A stretch of DNA of 64,000 nucleotides from Blautia coccoides (lineage in GTDB: Bacteria > Bacillota > Clostridia > Lachnospirales > Lachnospiraceae). Under the pieces are notes generated by a model. It saw only the letters and a list, made by a program, of their open reading frames with translations. It was not told where the DNA came from and searched no databases. Positions 25,979 through 33,447 of the stretch are shown one piece after another. Positions within the stretch are counted from its first letter, which is position 1. Each line of letters opens with the position of its first letter. Both the position numbers and the translations under genes were made by a program. The DNA is taken from assembly GCF_034355335.1 (NCBI RefSeq), contig NZ_CP136422.1:3444501-3508500 (forward strand), written 5' to 3'.

Positions 25979-26962
25979 ATGTTTACAAAGGAAGATTATC
26001 TGGCTGCTGTTGTAGGACATGAAAAACCGCAGCATCTGCCAAGTGCAATGAGCGGAATGGTCGTAATGGCAGGAGGTTCTTTGGAGACTTTTGAAAACGG
26101 GCCTTTCGGGGGCGGTCCCGATGGGTTTGGTGTTGTCTGGGAAGCCTCCCGTTCCGCCGGAGGGCAGGCCGTACCGGCTCCGGGACATATCGTACTGGAT
26201 GATATCACTGACTGGGAGGATGTGGTAAAGTTCCCGGATTTGGATGCATATGATTGGAAGGGTCAGGCCGAAATACAGTTATCCGGCGCAGACCGTGACC
26301 GTCAGCTCATAGAATATGGTGCATGGAACGCCCAGTTCTTACGGGTGACACATCTGATGGGATTTATGGACGGGCTGTGTGCGTTCGCGGAGGAACCGGA
26401 AGCCTGCCGCAGTCTGATTGAAGCCATCACGGATTACAAAATCCGTCTGGCGGAGAGAGTTGCTCATTATTTTAAACCGGACTTTTTTACCAGCTACGAT
26501 GATGTGGCCACACAACAGAGCTTGTTTTTAAGCCCACAGACATACAGAGATCTGATAAAGCCTTCCCACAAACGCTTAAATGACGCGGTAAAGGCTTACG
26601 GCATGATGCCTATTATGCACACCTGCGGCCATTGTGAGCCGCTGATTCCGGACTTCATCGACGAGGGAGCTGTTGCCTGGTCCTCAGCTCAGCCTGTCAA
26701 TGATATTGCCGGAATCTTACAGAAATACGGAAAGCAGATTGCAGTGATCGGGGGCTATGATTCCAACGGCCCCGCCGGAAGGGAAGACGCACCGGACGCT
26801 GTGATCGAGGAGGAAGTAAAACGCTGTATTGATTCCTATTCACCTTACGGAAGTTATGTATTTATGGGATTCCGTGTCATGAGCGGTACGGAGCCTGATC
26901 TGTTTTTTAAAGGGCTGCTGCCAATAAACCAGGCCTTTGATAAACTTACACGGGATATGTAG
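25979..26962 (+). CDS. Uroporphyrinogen decarboxylase-fold protein (corrinoid methyltransferase-like)
   Basis: A 327-residue UroD-superfamily protein, close in length and motifs to the one at 4386-5375. Shared features are an MGFMDGLCAFAEEPEAC block (~122) and the metal-binding motif MHTCGHCEPL (~217), with His and Cys positioned as in MtaA/CmuA methyltransferases. The start ATG has AAAGGAGG upstream. It stands alone between the PucR-like gene and a terminator, and no corrinoid protein is adjacent. A demethylating role on a small metabolite is the family-based guess. Confidence 0.8.
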   Translation: MFTKEDYLAAVVGHEKPQHLPSAMSGMVVMAGGSLETFENGPFGGGPDGFGVVWEASRSAGGQAVPAPGHIVLDDITDWEDVVKFPDLDAYDWKGQAEIQLSGADRDRQLIEYGAWNAQFLRVTHLMGFMDGLCAFAEEPEACRSLIEAITDYKIRLAERVAHYFKPDFFTSYDDVATQQSLFLSPQTYRDLIKPSHKRLNDAVKAYGMMPIMHTCGHCEPLIPDFIDEGAVAWSSAQPVNDIAGILQKYGKQIAVIGGYDSNGPAGREDAPDAVIEEEVKRCIDSYSPYGSYVFMGFRVMSGTEPDLFFKGLLPINQAFDKLTRDM

Positions 26963-26985
26963 CAATGCCATAATAATGATTGAAA

Positions 26986-27046
26986 ACAGGGTATCTATTT
27001 TCCGCTTCATGGCTGATGGCCGCGAGAAAGGAAATAGATACCCTGT
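26986..27046 (+). terminator. Terminator between the UroD-like and TetR genes
   Basis: ACAGGGTATCTATTTTCC (26986-27003) pairs with GGAAATAGATACCCTGT (27030-27046), followed by a T-rich run on the plus strand. The right arm abuts the TetR gene's 3' end, so the stem can serve both genes. Confidence 0.85.
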
Positions 27047-27048
27047 GC

Positions 27049-27675
27049 TTATTTTTTCCGGAACTCATCCTTATAGACAAGCATTTGGAACATATCCATC
27101 CATTCCTCAAATTCTTTCATCATTTTATCAAGCTGAAACTCTGCACCTGACATCTGAACATCATGTATATAACCGTCACCCATCCAGCGCAGCATTTTAT
27201 AGACTTTAAACGGCTCGACCTCCTCTTTAAATTTCGAGGTATCTATATGCCCAAAACATAGCTGAAATAAAACATCCTCCTGCATGGTGTTTACATTTTT
27301 AAGTTCATCTGATACATCTTCCCTTTCGGAATAAAAAGCACGCATAGCAAAGTCCAAAATAAAAGGATACCTTTCCAGGATCTGTACTTTAAGGGTTGTC
27401 GCATAACGCAGAAGATCAAAAAAATCAGTTATCTCTTTAAATTTTTCATCGAGGATCTGTTCCTGCATAGTTTCGATCAGACAGTTATATATGTACAGGT
27501 ATAATTCCTTTTTATTACGAAAATAGTAAAATAATAACCCTTTTGATATGCCTGCCTTTGCCGCGATCAAGTCTGTGGATGCTCTTTTATACTCATTTTT
27601 CCCGAAAACCTCCATAGCGGCATTTATGACTGCCTGTTGTTTCTCCTGTGACAGGGATTGGAATTTTTCATTCAT
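27049..27675 (-). CDS. TetR-family transcriptional regulator
   Basis: A 208-residue protein. The N-terminal helix-turn-helix at ~12-58 (AVINAAMEVFGKNEYKRASTDLIAAKAGISKGLLFYYFRNK) is standard TetR. The C-terminal helical domain is ligand-binding, with no family hint. It is preceded by a ~170-base leader with a consensus promoter, a 25-codon ORF and an intrinsic terminator, so its expression may be attenuated. No efflux or catabolic gene is beside it; the target is unknown. Confidence 0.92.
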   Translation of the reverse strand: MNEKFQSLSQEKQQAVINAAMEVFGKNEYKRASTDLIAAKAGISKGLLFYYFRNKKELYLYIYNCLIETMQEQILDEKFKEITDFFDLLRYATTLKVQILERYPFILDFAMRAFYSEREDVSDELKNVNTMQEDVLFQLCFGHIDTSKFKEEVEPFKVYKMLRWMGDGYIHDVQMSGAEFQLDKMMKEFEEWMDMFQMLVYKDEFRKK

Positions 27676-27717
27676 AGTTTCTCCTTTTATCTATCAGTCC
27701 AGCGATTCTCTGTCTAG

Positions 27718-27795
27718 TTACAAAAAAACTCCTGCCCCAACAAAGGAACAGAAGTTAAACAGCAAGCCACCTGTAAAGGTATCACATACAAACAT
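27718..27795 (-). CDS. Candidate 25-residue leader peptide of the TetR gene
   Basis: ATG at 27795 opens a 25-codon frame ending in TAA at 27718-27720, 42 bases before the TetR start. The peptide is hydrophobic and rich in Phe, Gly and Cys (it contains FTGGLLFNFCSF). Its last 13 codons are written by the leader terminator hairpin and T-tract, so translation through it would disrupt the hairpin. The ribosome binding site (ACAAGAG) is weak. Its reality is not proven. Confidence 0.35.
   Translation of the reverse strand: MFVCDTFTGGLLFNFCSFVGAGVFL
27722..27756 (-). terminator. Leader terminator (attenuator) upstream of the TetR gene
   Basis: On the minus strand AACTTCTGTTCC (27756-27745) pairs fully with GGGGCAGGAGTT (27738-27727) counting G-U pairs. 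The loop is six bases and the hairpin is followed by a T-run. It lies between the TetR promoter and start codon, so it would stop most transcripts unless relieved. Confidence 0.7.
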
Positions 27796-27847
27796 ATGCT
27801 CTTGTCATAACGTTAAGAGTTTCACGGATTCTTTTAAATTATCTGTC

Positions 27848-27876
27848 ATTATAGAACAGTCACATAGCTGTGTCAA
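27848..27876 (-). promoter_or_regulatory. Consensus promoter of the TetR leader
   Basis: On the minus strand TTGACA (27871-27876), a 17-bp spacer and TATAAT (27848-27853) match sigma-A consensus exactly. Confidence 0.85.
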
Positions 27877-27969
27877 TCATTTTTTAAGTTCTTTTAATAC
27901 CTGTAGCAGGAACTGAATTTCCACTAAGAGCAGATTTAACCCTGCTACATTCCAAAATGTATGTACCAC
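27877..27969 (-). CDS. Candidate 30-residue small protein
   Basis: A GTG at 27969, seven bases after GGGAGG, opens a 30-codon frame ending in TGA at 27877-27879. The peptide is predicted amphipathic-helical, with a hydrophobic core (GLNLLLVEIQFLLQVL) and a lysine-rich tail. It has its own perfect promoter (28068-28097) and ends just before the TetR-leader promoter. It is too short for routine annotation. It could be a small membrane peptide, a signal or a leader; I recognise no family. Confidence 0.4.
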   Translation of the reverse strand: MVHTFWNVAGLNLLLVEIQFLLQVLKELKK

Positions 27970-28067
27970 TTAGCTACCTCCCTTTCCCATCCTCCCCAAA
28001 AATATCTCTCAGCAATGACAGCCGCTTTGCAGATATAAGATGAGACGGCAGTTTATTGTTTACAAGT

Positions 28068-28097
28068 ATTATAGATGAGGAGGGATTCTGTTGTCAA
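28068..28097 (-). promoter_or_regulatory. Consensus promoter for the 30-codon ORF
   Basis: On the minus strand TTGACA (28092-28097), 18 bp and TATAAT (28068-28073). A ~100-base transcribed leader would precede the small ORF. The rest of the 27676-28251 gap holds no other gene. Confidence 0.8.
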
Positions 28098-28251
28098 TCT
28101 TTGCAAAACCGCAGTCTGTGTGCATGCTTTTGCTGCTATGAAGCCGAATGGATGAATCGTAACGTTGGGTGCAGAATTCCGTATTAAATATAAAATAAAA
28201 TTCATATGTTAAAATAAAAGCCTATACGCCGGCTGTTAAGGAGTCTGTATT

Positions 28252-29172
28252 ATGAATCGAATCTCTGAAAAACTCTTAAAGATGATTTCCGACTTTGCCG
28301 GAGAGTTCCGGGGCGCGTTCAATATCCGGGAAAACGGAGAATGTGTGGGCCGCCGGTCCACTCCTAATATCCGCATTGAAGCAAAAAAGGATGCCCCCGG
28401 GCTTATCATACATATAAGCCCTGAGACGGCAAAGGAGATTGTTTATATTCCTGCCTGCGTAACCCACGGAGCTATCGACGATCTTGTATATAACGATTTT
28501 TATGTAGGGACCGGTGCAGATGTCACCATTATTGCCGGATGCGGTGTCCACACAGACAGCGGGGATACGGCACGACATAATGGCATTCACAGATTTTTCC
28601 TGGAATCAGGCGCCCATGTTCTTTACAAAGAAAAACACGTGGGCACAGGGACAGGGACCGGTCAAAAACGCATAGATCCGGTTACAGATATAGTTCTTAT
28701 GGAAAATTCTATTCTGGAAATGGATACCGTACAGATAGGAGGCATTGACAGTACGGTGAGAAAGACAACGGCCAGACTGGCTGCTGGAGCCAGGCTGACC
28801 ATTCATGAAAGTATCCTGACAGAAAAAAATGAAACAGCGAAGACGGACTTTACCGTCTCCATGGACGGGGAGGACTCCGCCGTAGACCTGATCTCACGCT
28901 CTGTCGCAAAAGGTACCTCCCGCCAGAATTACCACTCCCGGATCATGGGAAACTGCCGCTGCAGCGGACACTCCGAGTGTGACGCTATCCTGGCTGATCA
29001 AGGCACAGTAAACGCATCCCCAGAACTCTTCGCGGGCAGTATTGACGCTGTACTGATCCATGAAGCTGCCATTGGTAAAATCGCCGGTGAGCAGGTCATA
29101 AAGCTTCGCACTTTAGGACTCACAAAGGAGGAGGCAGAGGAAACCATCATAAAAGGCTTTTTGAAGGCATAA
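28252..29172 (+). CDS. SufD/SufB-like protein (Fe-S assembly scaffold family)
   Basis: A 306-residue protein with the beta-helix core of SufB/SufD. IIAGCGVHTDSG (~92), an H-rich LESGAHVLYKEKHVGTG stretch (~118) and the C-terminal NASPELFAGSIDAVLIHEAAIGKI (~258), in which SufB/SufD place a conserved Cys/His, support the assignment. It is shorter than SufB and no sufC ATPase, sufS or sufU gene is nearby, so it is an orphan or a member of the SufBC-like pairs of anaerobes encoded elsewhere. It starts ATG after AAGGAG and converges on eutQ with two bases between stops. Confidence 0.75.
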   Translation: MNRISEKLLKMISDFAGEFRGAFNIRENGECVGRRSTPNIRIEAKKDAPGLIIHISPETAKEIVYIPACVTHGAIDDLVYNDFYVGTGADVTIIAGCGVHTDSGDTARHNGIHRFFLESGAHVLYKEKHVGTGTGTGQKRIDPVTDIVLMENSILEMDTVQIGGIDSTVRKTTARLAAGARLTIHESILTEKNETAKTDFTVSMDGEDSAVDLISRSVAKGTSRQNYHSRIMGNCRCSGHSECDAILADQGTVNASPELFAGSIDAVLIHEAAIGKIAGEQVIKLRTLGLTKEEAEETIIKGFLKA

Positions 29173-29174
29173 TA

Positions 29175-29633
29175 TCATTTTGCCCAGTCTGCGGGATATG
29201 TCACATAGAGGAATCGGGCTCTTTGGGGGACAGAAAACTGTATTGAGGAACCTTTTGGAATAAGAATGATCTCCCCCGGCCCTGCTGTCACGTGCATGTT
29301 ATCCTTTATGATAGTGAGCGAGCCTTCTATTACATAATCAATCTCATCATAGTCCAGAGTCCAGTCAAAGGTAGTCTTTTCCATTTCCATGATACCGCAG
29401 CCAAGCCTGGGACTTTCGGAAAGGGTAAACAAATCGTGTGTATATACCCTGTCATTTTTGTCTCCGGTATCCAGTCTGTCTGTCTCTGTCACATGGATCT
29501 TGGGGACCTCCATCTTGATGACACCTGCGATCTCCTGCCTGTGTACATCATTCCTCGGATAACCCGAAGTCCCCATTTTCTCTGTCAGTATCTGTGTTAT
29601 GATCTGTTCAATCACTTCTCTGCTTATTTCCAT
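29175..29633 (-). CDS. eutQ: EutQ-like cupin (ethanolamine utilization)
   Basis: A 152-residue protein. Residues 1-20 (SREVIEQIITQILTEKMG) are an amphipathic helix of the encapsulation-peptide type. A cupin domain at ~60-150 includes GCGIMEMEKTTFDWTLDYDEI and a GPGEIILIPKGSSIQF turn. EutQ has been reported as an acetate kinase supporting ethanolamine catabolism. This copy is shorter than the enterobacterial ~230-residue protein. It is the last gene of the eut operon, 41 bp after eutH. Confidence 0.9.
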   Translation of the reverse strand: MEISREVIEQIITQILTEKMGTSGYPRNDVHRQEIAGVIKMEVPKIHVTETDRLDTGDKNDRVYTHDLFTLSESPRLGCGIMEMEKTTFDWTLDYDEIDYVIEGSLTIIKDNMHVTAGPGEIILIPKGSSIQFSVPQRARFLYVTYPADWAK

Positions 29634-29674
29634 ATCTTCACCTGTCTTCCACTATCTTATGCATAGCCTTTCAA

Positions 29675-30766
29675 CTACGCTTCTTTTGATACACTTTTAT
29701 TCCGTACAAGGAGCAGCGCGGCAAATACTGCCGTGATACCGCCTACCAGCTTTCCCACGATCATAGGAAAGATCATATCCTGGTTAAATCCTGCCGTAAA
29801 TCCCAGATGATCTCCGAACACAAAGGCCGCTGACACGGCAAAGGCTACGTTCAGCACTTTTCCTCTGTCATCCATGTCCTTCATCATTCCGAACATGGGG
29901 ATACTGTTTGCAAGGCTGGCTACCAGACCTGCTGCCGCCACCTCATTCATTCCCAGAACTTTTCCCAGTCCCATGAGCGGTTTTTTGAACACCTTAGTGA
30001 TCACATATACCAGCGGGAATGCACCGGCCAGAACAATGGCAATGTCTGCCACTACCTCAAATCCCTCACGGATAGGGTTCATGCCGGGGATCAGGACGAT
30101 CCCTGTGAGCTGTTCTATGATCCCCACACCAAGTCCCAGGGTGATAACTGCCACCACGAACTTACCAAAATACGTAAATCCTTTTACCATGGCATTTTCA
30201 AACTTCCAAAGACCAAGGGCGATCAGGACAGCAAAAATGATGATGGGTATCAGATTCCTTAACACCATGACAATGGAATATCCTGCAGCGAGTCCGCCTG
30301 CAAGGGAGCCGATGGGAATGGTGATCACACCTGCAAGAACACCGGTGGCCAGATATTTCCTGTCCTCTTCCCTGATGATCCCAAGAGCCACCGGGATGGT
30401 AAATACAATGGTAGGCCCCAACATAGCTCCTACGATCAGACCGCCGAAATTGCCCGCATCCTCGTTCAGCGCCAGCGCCTGTGCCAGAGGCGCACCGCCC
30501 ATATCATTGGCCAGAATAGAACCTGCAAACATGGCCGGGTCAGCTCCCAAAAGGCCAAACACAGGTACAATGACCGGCTTTAAAAGATTGGCGATCACAG
30601 GTGCAAGGGCGATGATTCCCACCATGGAGACAGCGAGGGCGCCGATTGCCATGATCCCCTCTTCAAACTTTTCCCCTAATCCGAAACGGCTGCCGAATAT
30701 TCTGTCCAATGCTCCCAGAGCCGCAAATATTACCATAATATATATAATTATTTCATTGATGCTCAA
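29675..30766 (-). CDS. eutH: Ethanolamine permease EutH
   Basis: A 363-residue integral membrane protein with about ten segments and EutH-type blocks, including FGSRFGLGEKFEEGIMAIGALAVSM (~25) and ANDMGGAPLAQALALNED (~85). FVFGDHLGFTAGFNQDMI near the C-terminus is also characteristic. It facilitates ethanolamine entry, most needed at low pH where the protonated form does not diffuse. It lies 36 bp after eutN. Confidence 0.95.
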   Translation of the reverse strand: MSINEIIIYIMVIFAALGALDRIFGSRFGLGEKFEEGIMAIGALAVSMVGIIALAPVIANLLKPVIVPVFGLLGADPAMFAGSILANDMGGAPLAQALALNEDAGNFGGLIVGAMLGPTIVFTIPVALGIIREEDRKYLATGVLAGVITIPIGSLAGGLAAGYSIVMVLRNLIPIIIFAVLIALGLWKFENAMVKGFTYFGKFVVAVITLGLGVGIIEQLTGIVLIPGMNPIREGFEVVADIAIVLAGAFPLVYVITKVFKKPLMGLGKVLGMNEVAAAGLVASLANSIPMFGMMKDMDDRGKVLNVAFAVSAAFVFGDHLGFTAGFNQDMIFPMIVGKLVGGITAVFAALLLVRNKSVSKEA

Positions 30767-30802
30767 CCGTCATCCCTCCTTGTGTATATATTGCCTGCAG
30801 GT

Positions 30803-31075
30803 CTACTGAAAGGTTACATCCAGTGTATCTATAATTCCCACAATAGCTGCATCCACCGGTGTTTTTCCATTTCCCACAACCATTCTTGCGGAATTTCCCC
30901 GGCAGATCAAAACCTTATCCCCCACACCGGCGCCGATGACATCCGCGGCAACCAGCAGGGAGCCATTTTCCTGCCTGTACCGTTTCATCACATCTATCAC
31001 CAGCAGTTTCTGTCCGCTGATCGCCTCGTCTTTTTTTGTGGCCCATACGCTTCCGATTACTGTTCCAATTTCCAT
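30803..31075 (-). CDS. eutN: BMC-P shell vertex protein EutN
   Basis: A 90-residue EutN/CcmL protein. The start MEIGTVIGSVWATKKDEAISGQ, then GAGVGDKVLICRGNSARM (~55) and PVDAAIVGIIDTLD at the end are diagnostic. It forms pentamers that cap the vertices of the ethanolamine microcompartment. It lies 9 bp after the preceding gene. Confidence 0.96.
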   Translation of the reverse strand: MEIGTVIGSVWATKKDEAISGQKLLVIDVMKRYRQENGSLLVAADVIGAGVGDKVLICRGNSARMVVGNGKTPVDAAIVGIIDTLDVTFQ

Positions 31076-31084
31076 CTGTGCACC

Positions 31085-31783
31085 TCACTGCTGTCTTCTG
31101 ACTGTCAGATTATGATTGGAAATATAGTCCTTGGCCAGTGGCGTAATGATGGTTTTTCTGCCGATCAATACGGTTCTGTAACCGGTTCCCCGTATTTTTC
31201 CCAGGTCGGATTCTCCCAACAGTTTTAATCCGGTCATATCAAAGGCCGCGCTGTCCTCTTTGGGCGCGCATTCCTCTTTCCGGGTCCGCATTTCAAGTTC
31301 TGCTGCCTCCTGTATACTGGAGACGATCTCTCCGCCGAAGCGCCTGATCTCCTCCTCATACTCCTGGTATTTCTGGAATAACGCCTTGTAGGAAGACTCT
31401 CGGTATCTCCTGTATTCCAGGCCTTTTTCCAGGAAATATACCTTTTTGCCGTTCAGCATGGCCTCAAGGATTCGCTGTGCCTCCGGCTGTCCGGGGATTC
31501 CCAGGGCTGTAAAAGCCAGAAGACCAGCGGAAACCTGCGCTGCCACAACAAAATCACAGGTTCCTTCCTCCAAAGAAGTACAGATTTCTGCAAAGGACTT
31601 CAGTATATTTTCTTCCGCCTGTTCCAATGCTCCAAGTACCAGGACTTTTGGTTTGCGCCGGCATCCGCAGGACTGGCCCTGGATCTTATCCATGCGGGCT
31701 TTTACTTCCTCTATGATATCATCGATCAGACCATCCGTCACGTCTGTCTTCCATGTATTCACCAGAACATCCTCCTTTACCAT
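31085..31783 (-). CDS. Uncharacterised eut-operon protein (TIGR02536-like)
   Basis: A 232-residue protein. The N-terminus (residues ~10-35, TDVTDGLIDDIIEEVKARM) looks like an encapsulation helix. A CGCRRKPKVLVLG segment (~40) opens a flavodoxin/Rossmann-like domain, and a glycine/leucine C-terminal domain (LKLLGESDLGKIRGTG, then TPLAKDYI) follows. Proteins of this kind recur in Firmicute eut and related microcompartment operons but have no established function. Position between pduL and eutN implies a core role or cargo status. I do not assign a reaction. Confidence 0.7.
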   Translation of the reverse strand: MVKEDVLVNTWKTDVTDGLIDDIIEEVKARMDKIQGQSCGCRRKPKVLVLGALEQAEENILKSFAEICTSLEEGTCDFVVAAQVSAGLLAFTALGIPGQPEAQRILEAMLNGKKVYFLEKGLEYRRYRESSYKALFQKYQEYEEEIRRFGGEIVSSIQEAAELEMRTRKEECAPKEDSAAFDMTGLKLLGESDLGKIRGTGYRTVLIGRKTIITPLAKDYISNHNLTVRRQQ

Positions 31784-31812
31784 AGCAGTTCAGATCTCCA
31801 AACTGCCGCCTT

Positions 31813-32448
31813 TTACCGTACAATGCGGCAAAAGGTGCCTTTTTCAAATCCGCAGGCGTTTGCCTCGTCATAGTCGATATGAACATAGGTCCTAAATTCG
31901 CTGCTCACACGGGCAATGGTATCCTCGAAAATGACCGGCCGGCTTCCGTAGACCTTGATCTTCAAAACTTCCCTGTCCTTTACATGCAGCCTTGCGGCAT
32001 CCTCAGGCGTAATGTGCATATGGCGTTTTGCTATGATCACGCCCTTATCTGTGACGATCTGTCTGCTGCCGTTTGAGATGGTGATCCCGGGTGTATCTGC
32101 AATATCTCCGCTCAGACGCACGGGCGGGCGGATGCCCAGCACAAGGGTATCTGTCATAGAGACCTCTGCCTGGGTTTCCTTTCTCTCAGGACCCAGGATG
32201 ACCACATTGTGAATGGTCCCTTTTGGCCCGATAAGGGATACCCTCTCTTTACACACATACTGGCCTGGCTGGGATAGATCCCGTACTTTTGTGAGCTTAT
32301 ATCCACTGCCGAACAAACGCTCCACATCCTCCCTGCACAGATGCACATGTCTGCCGGAGGCTTCCACCTCCACCATCATCTTATCCTTTAGTTCCCTGAC
32401 AACTGCCTCTACAACTGCCTCTACCTCAACATTCATAAGTTCCTCCAT
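31813..32448 (-). CDS. pduL: PduL-type phosphate acyltransferase (EutD role)
   Basis: A 211-residue PduL. After an N-terminal helix (MNVEVEAVVEAVVRELKDKM) of encapsulation type come VEASGRHVHLCREDVERLFG (~29), GPKGTIHNVVILGP (~78) and AKRHMHITPEDAARL (~149). These contain the paired zinc-binding histidines of the two PduL beta-barrels. It converts acetyl-CoA and phosphate to acetyl phosphate and recycles CoA inside the compartment. It overlaps the adenosyltransferase gene by 23 bases. Confidence 0.95.
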   Translation of the reverse strand: MEELMNVEVEAVVEAVVRELKDKMMVEVEASGRHVHLCREDVERLFGSGYKLTKVRDLSQPGQYVCKERVSLIGPKGTIHNVVILGPERKETQAEVSMTDTLVLGIRPPVRLSGDIADTPGITISNGSRQIVTDKGVIIAKRHMHITPEDAARLHVKDREVLKIKVYGSRPVIFEDTIARVSSEFRTYVHIDYDEANACGFEKGTFCRIVR

Positions 32449-33031
32449 ATTTTCCAGTCAAAAACTTAAACATCATGATCCAGAATAAGGAGGACAGCCG
32501 GTTTAAAACACATATGATGTCTTCCCGCTCCACATCGCCGGTCTCTGTTTTAAATGCGCGGTAGGCAGTAAGTTCTGTCTCTCTGGCTTTTGTCCTCAGT
32601 CTGTTCAAATACGCAACAATTTCACTGTGACAGTAAGTGGGCAGGAAATGTTTCATGCCGTAATAGCGGCTGGGATGGTGGGAATGTGCCCGCATATCAT
32701 CTGTATCCAGACCCTGCAGCATGACCTCACCCACAGCCTCCCCGGATACCTCGCAGCGCAGAAGCCAGCGGATGGTTTTGATGATCTCCTCCAGGTCCTC
32801 CGTGAGCGTATGAAGGTGCTGCTTTTCCGTGATGGTCTGCAGAACTATGATCTCCGCCTCCAGGGAGTCAATGGCTCCCCGGAAGGCTATTCTTGGATGG
32901 TCCTTATATACCAGATGGTCACCCCGCAAATGGGTCATGTGTTCCGGTTTTTCCTGTTTTTTTGTTTTTTTCTCCAGGGTTTCCTGGATCGCCTCCGCCA
33001 CGATCCGGCGGATTTTTTCCTGTTCTTCCAT
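32426..33031 (-). CDS. eutT: Cobalamin adenosyltransferase (EutT-like)
   Basis: A 201-residue protein. The N-terminal helix EKIRRIVAEAIQETLEKKTK may target the compartment. LRGDHLVYKDHPRIAFRGAI (~35) is the nucleotide/triphosphate-binding region of EutT/PduO-type adenosyltransferases, and YLNRLRTKARETEL (~140) followed by DIICVLNRLSSLFWIMM is the conserved C-terminal helical part. It supplies adenosylcobalamin to EutBC. It lies 12 bp after eutM and overlaps pduL. Confidence 0.88.
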   Translation of the reverse strand: MEEQEKIRRIVAEAIQETLEKKTKKQEKPEHMTHLRGDHLVYKDHPRIAFRGAIDSLEAEIIVLQTITEKQHLHTLTEDLEEIIKTIRWLLRCEVSGEAVGEVMLQGLDTDDMRAHSHHPSRYYGMKHFLPTYCHSEIVAYLNRLRTKARETELTAYRAFKTETGDVEREDIICVLNRLSSLFWIMMFKFLTGKYGGTYEC

Positions 33032-33043
33032 TTATCTGCTCCT

Positions 33044-33385
33044 TTATACGGGAGATGACTCTTCTGTATAGGAGGTTCCTGCTGCCTTTTCTATCTGATG
33101 AGGCAGGATCACATCCACTTCTGTGTGAGGACGGGGGATCACGTGTACGGACACCAGTTCTCCCACACGCTCTGCCGCTGATGCGCCTGCATCGGTAGCT
33201 GCCTTAACTGCACCCACATCTCCCCGCACCATGACTGTAACTAAGCCGGCACCGATGCTCTCCTTGCCAACTAGAGCCACATTGGCTGCTTTGACCATGG
33301 CATCCGCAGCTTCGATCGCACCCACAAGTCCTTTTGTTTCAATCATACCTAATGCATTTGTATTTGCCATAATGATTACCTCCAA
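33044..33385 (-). CDS. eutM: BMC-H shell hexamer protein (EutM/PduA-like)
   Basis: A 113-residue single-domain BMC protein. [21 protein letters not shown] (~5), the pore-loop [20 protein letters not shown] (~41) and a [15 protein letters not shown] strand (~77) are textbook. The ~20-residue C-terminal extension ([13 protein letters not shown]) is longer than E. coli EutM. It is the major facet tile of the compartment. Confidence 0.96.
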   Translation of the reverse strand: MEVIIMANTNALGMIETKGLVGAIEAADAMVKAANVALVGKESIGAGLVTVMVRGDVGAVKAATDAGASAAERVGELVSVHVIPRPHTEVDVILPHQIEKAAGTSYTEESSPV

Positions 33386-33447
33386 ATCTTTTCCATTTTC
33401 CTATACTGTTCTTTCTCTCTTAGTATTCTACATTTAGCTGAATTCAT

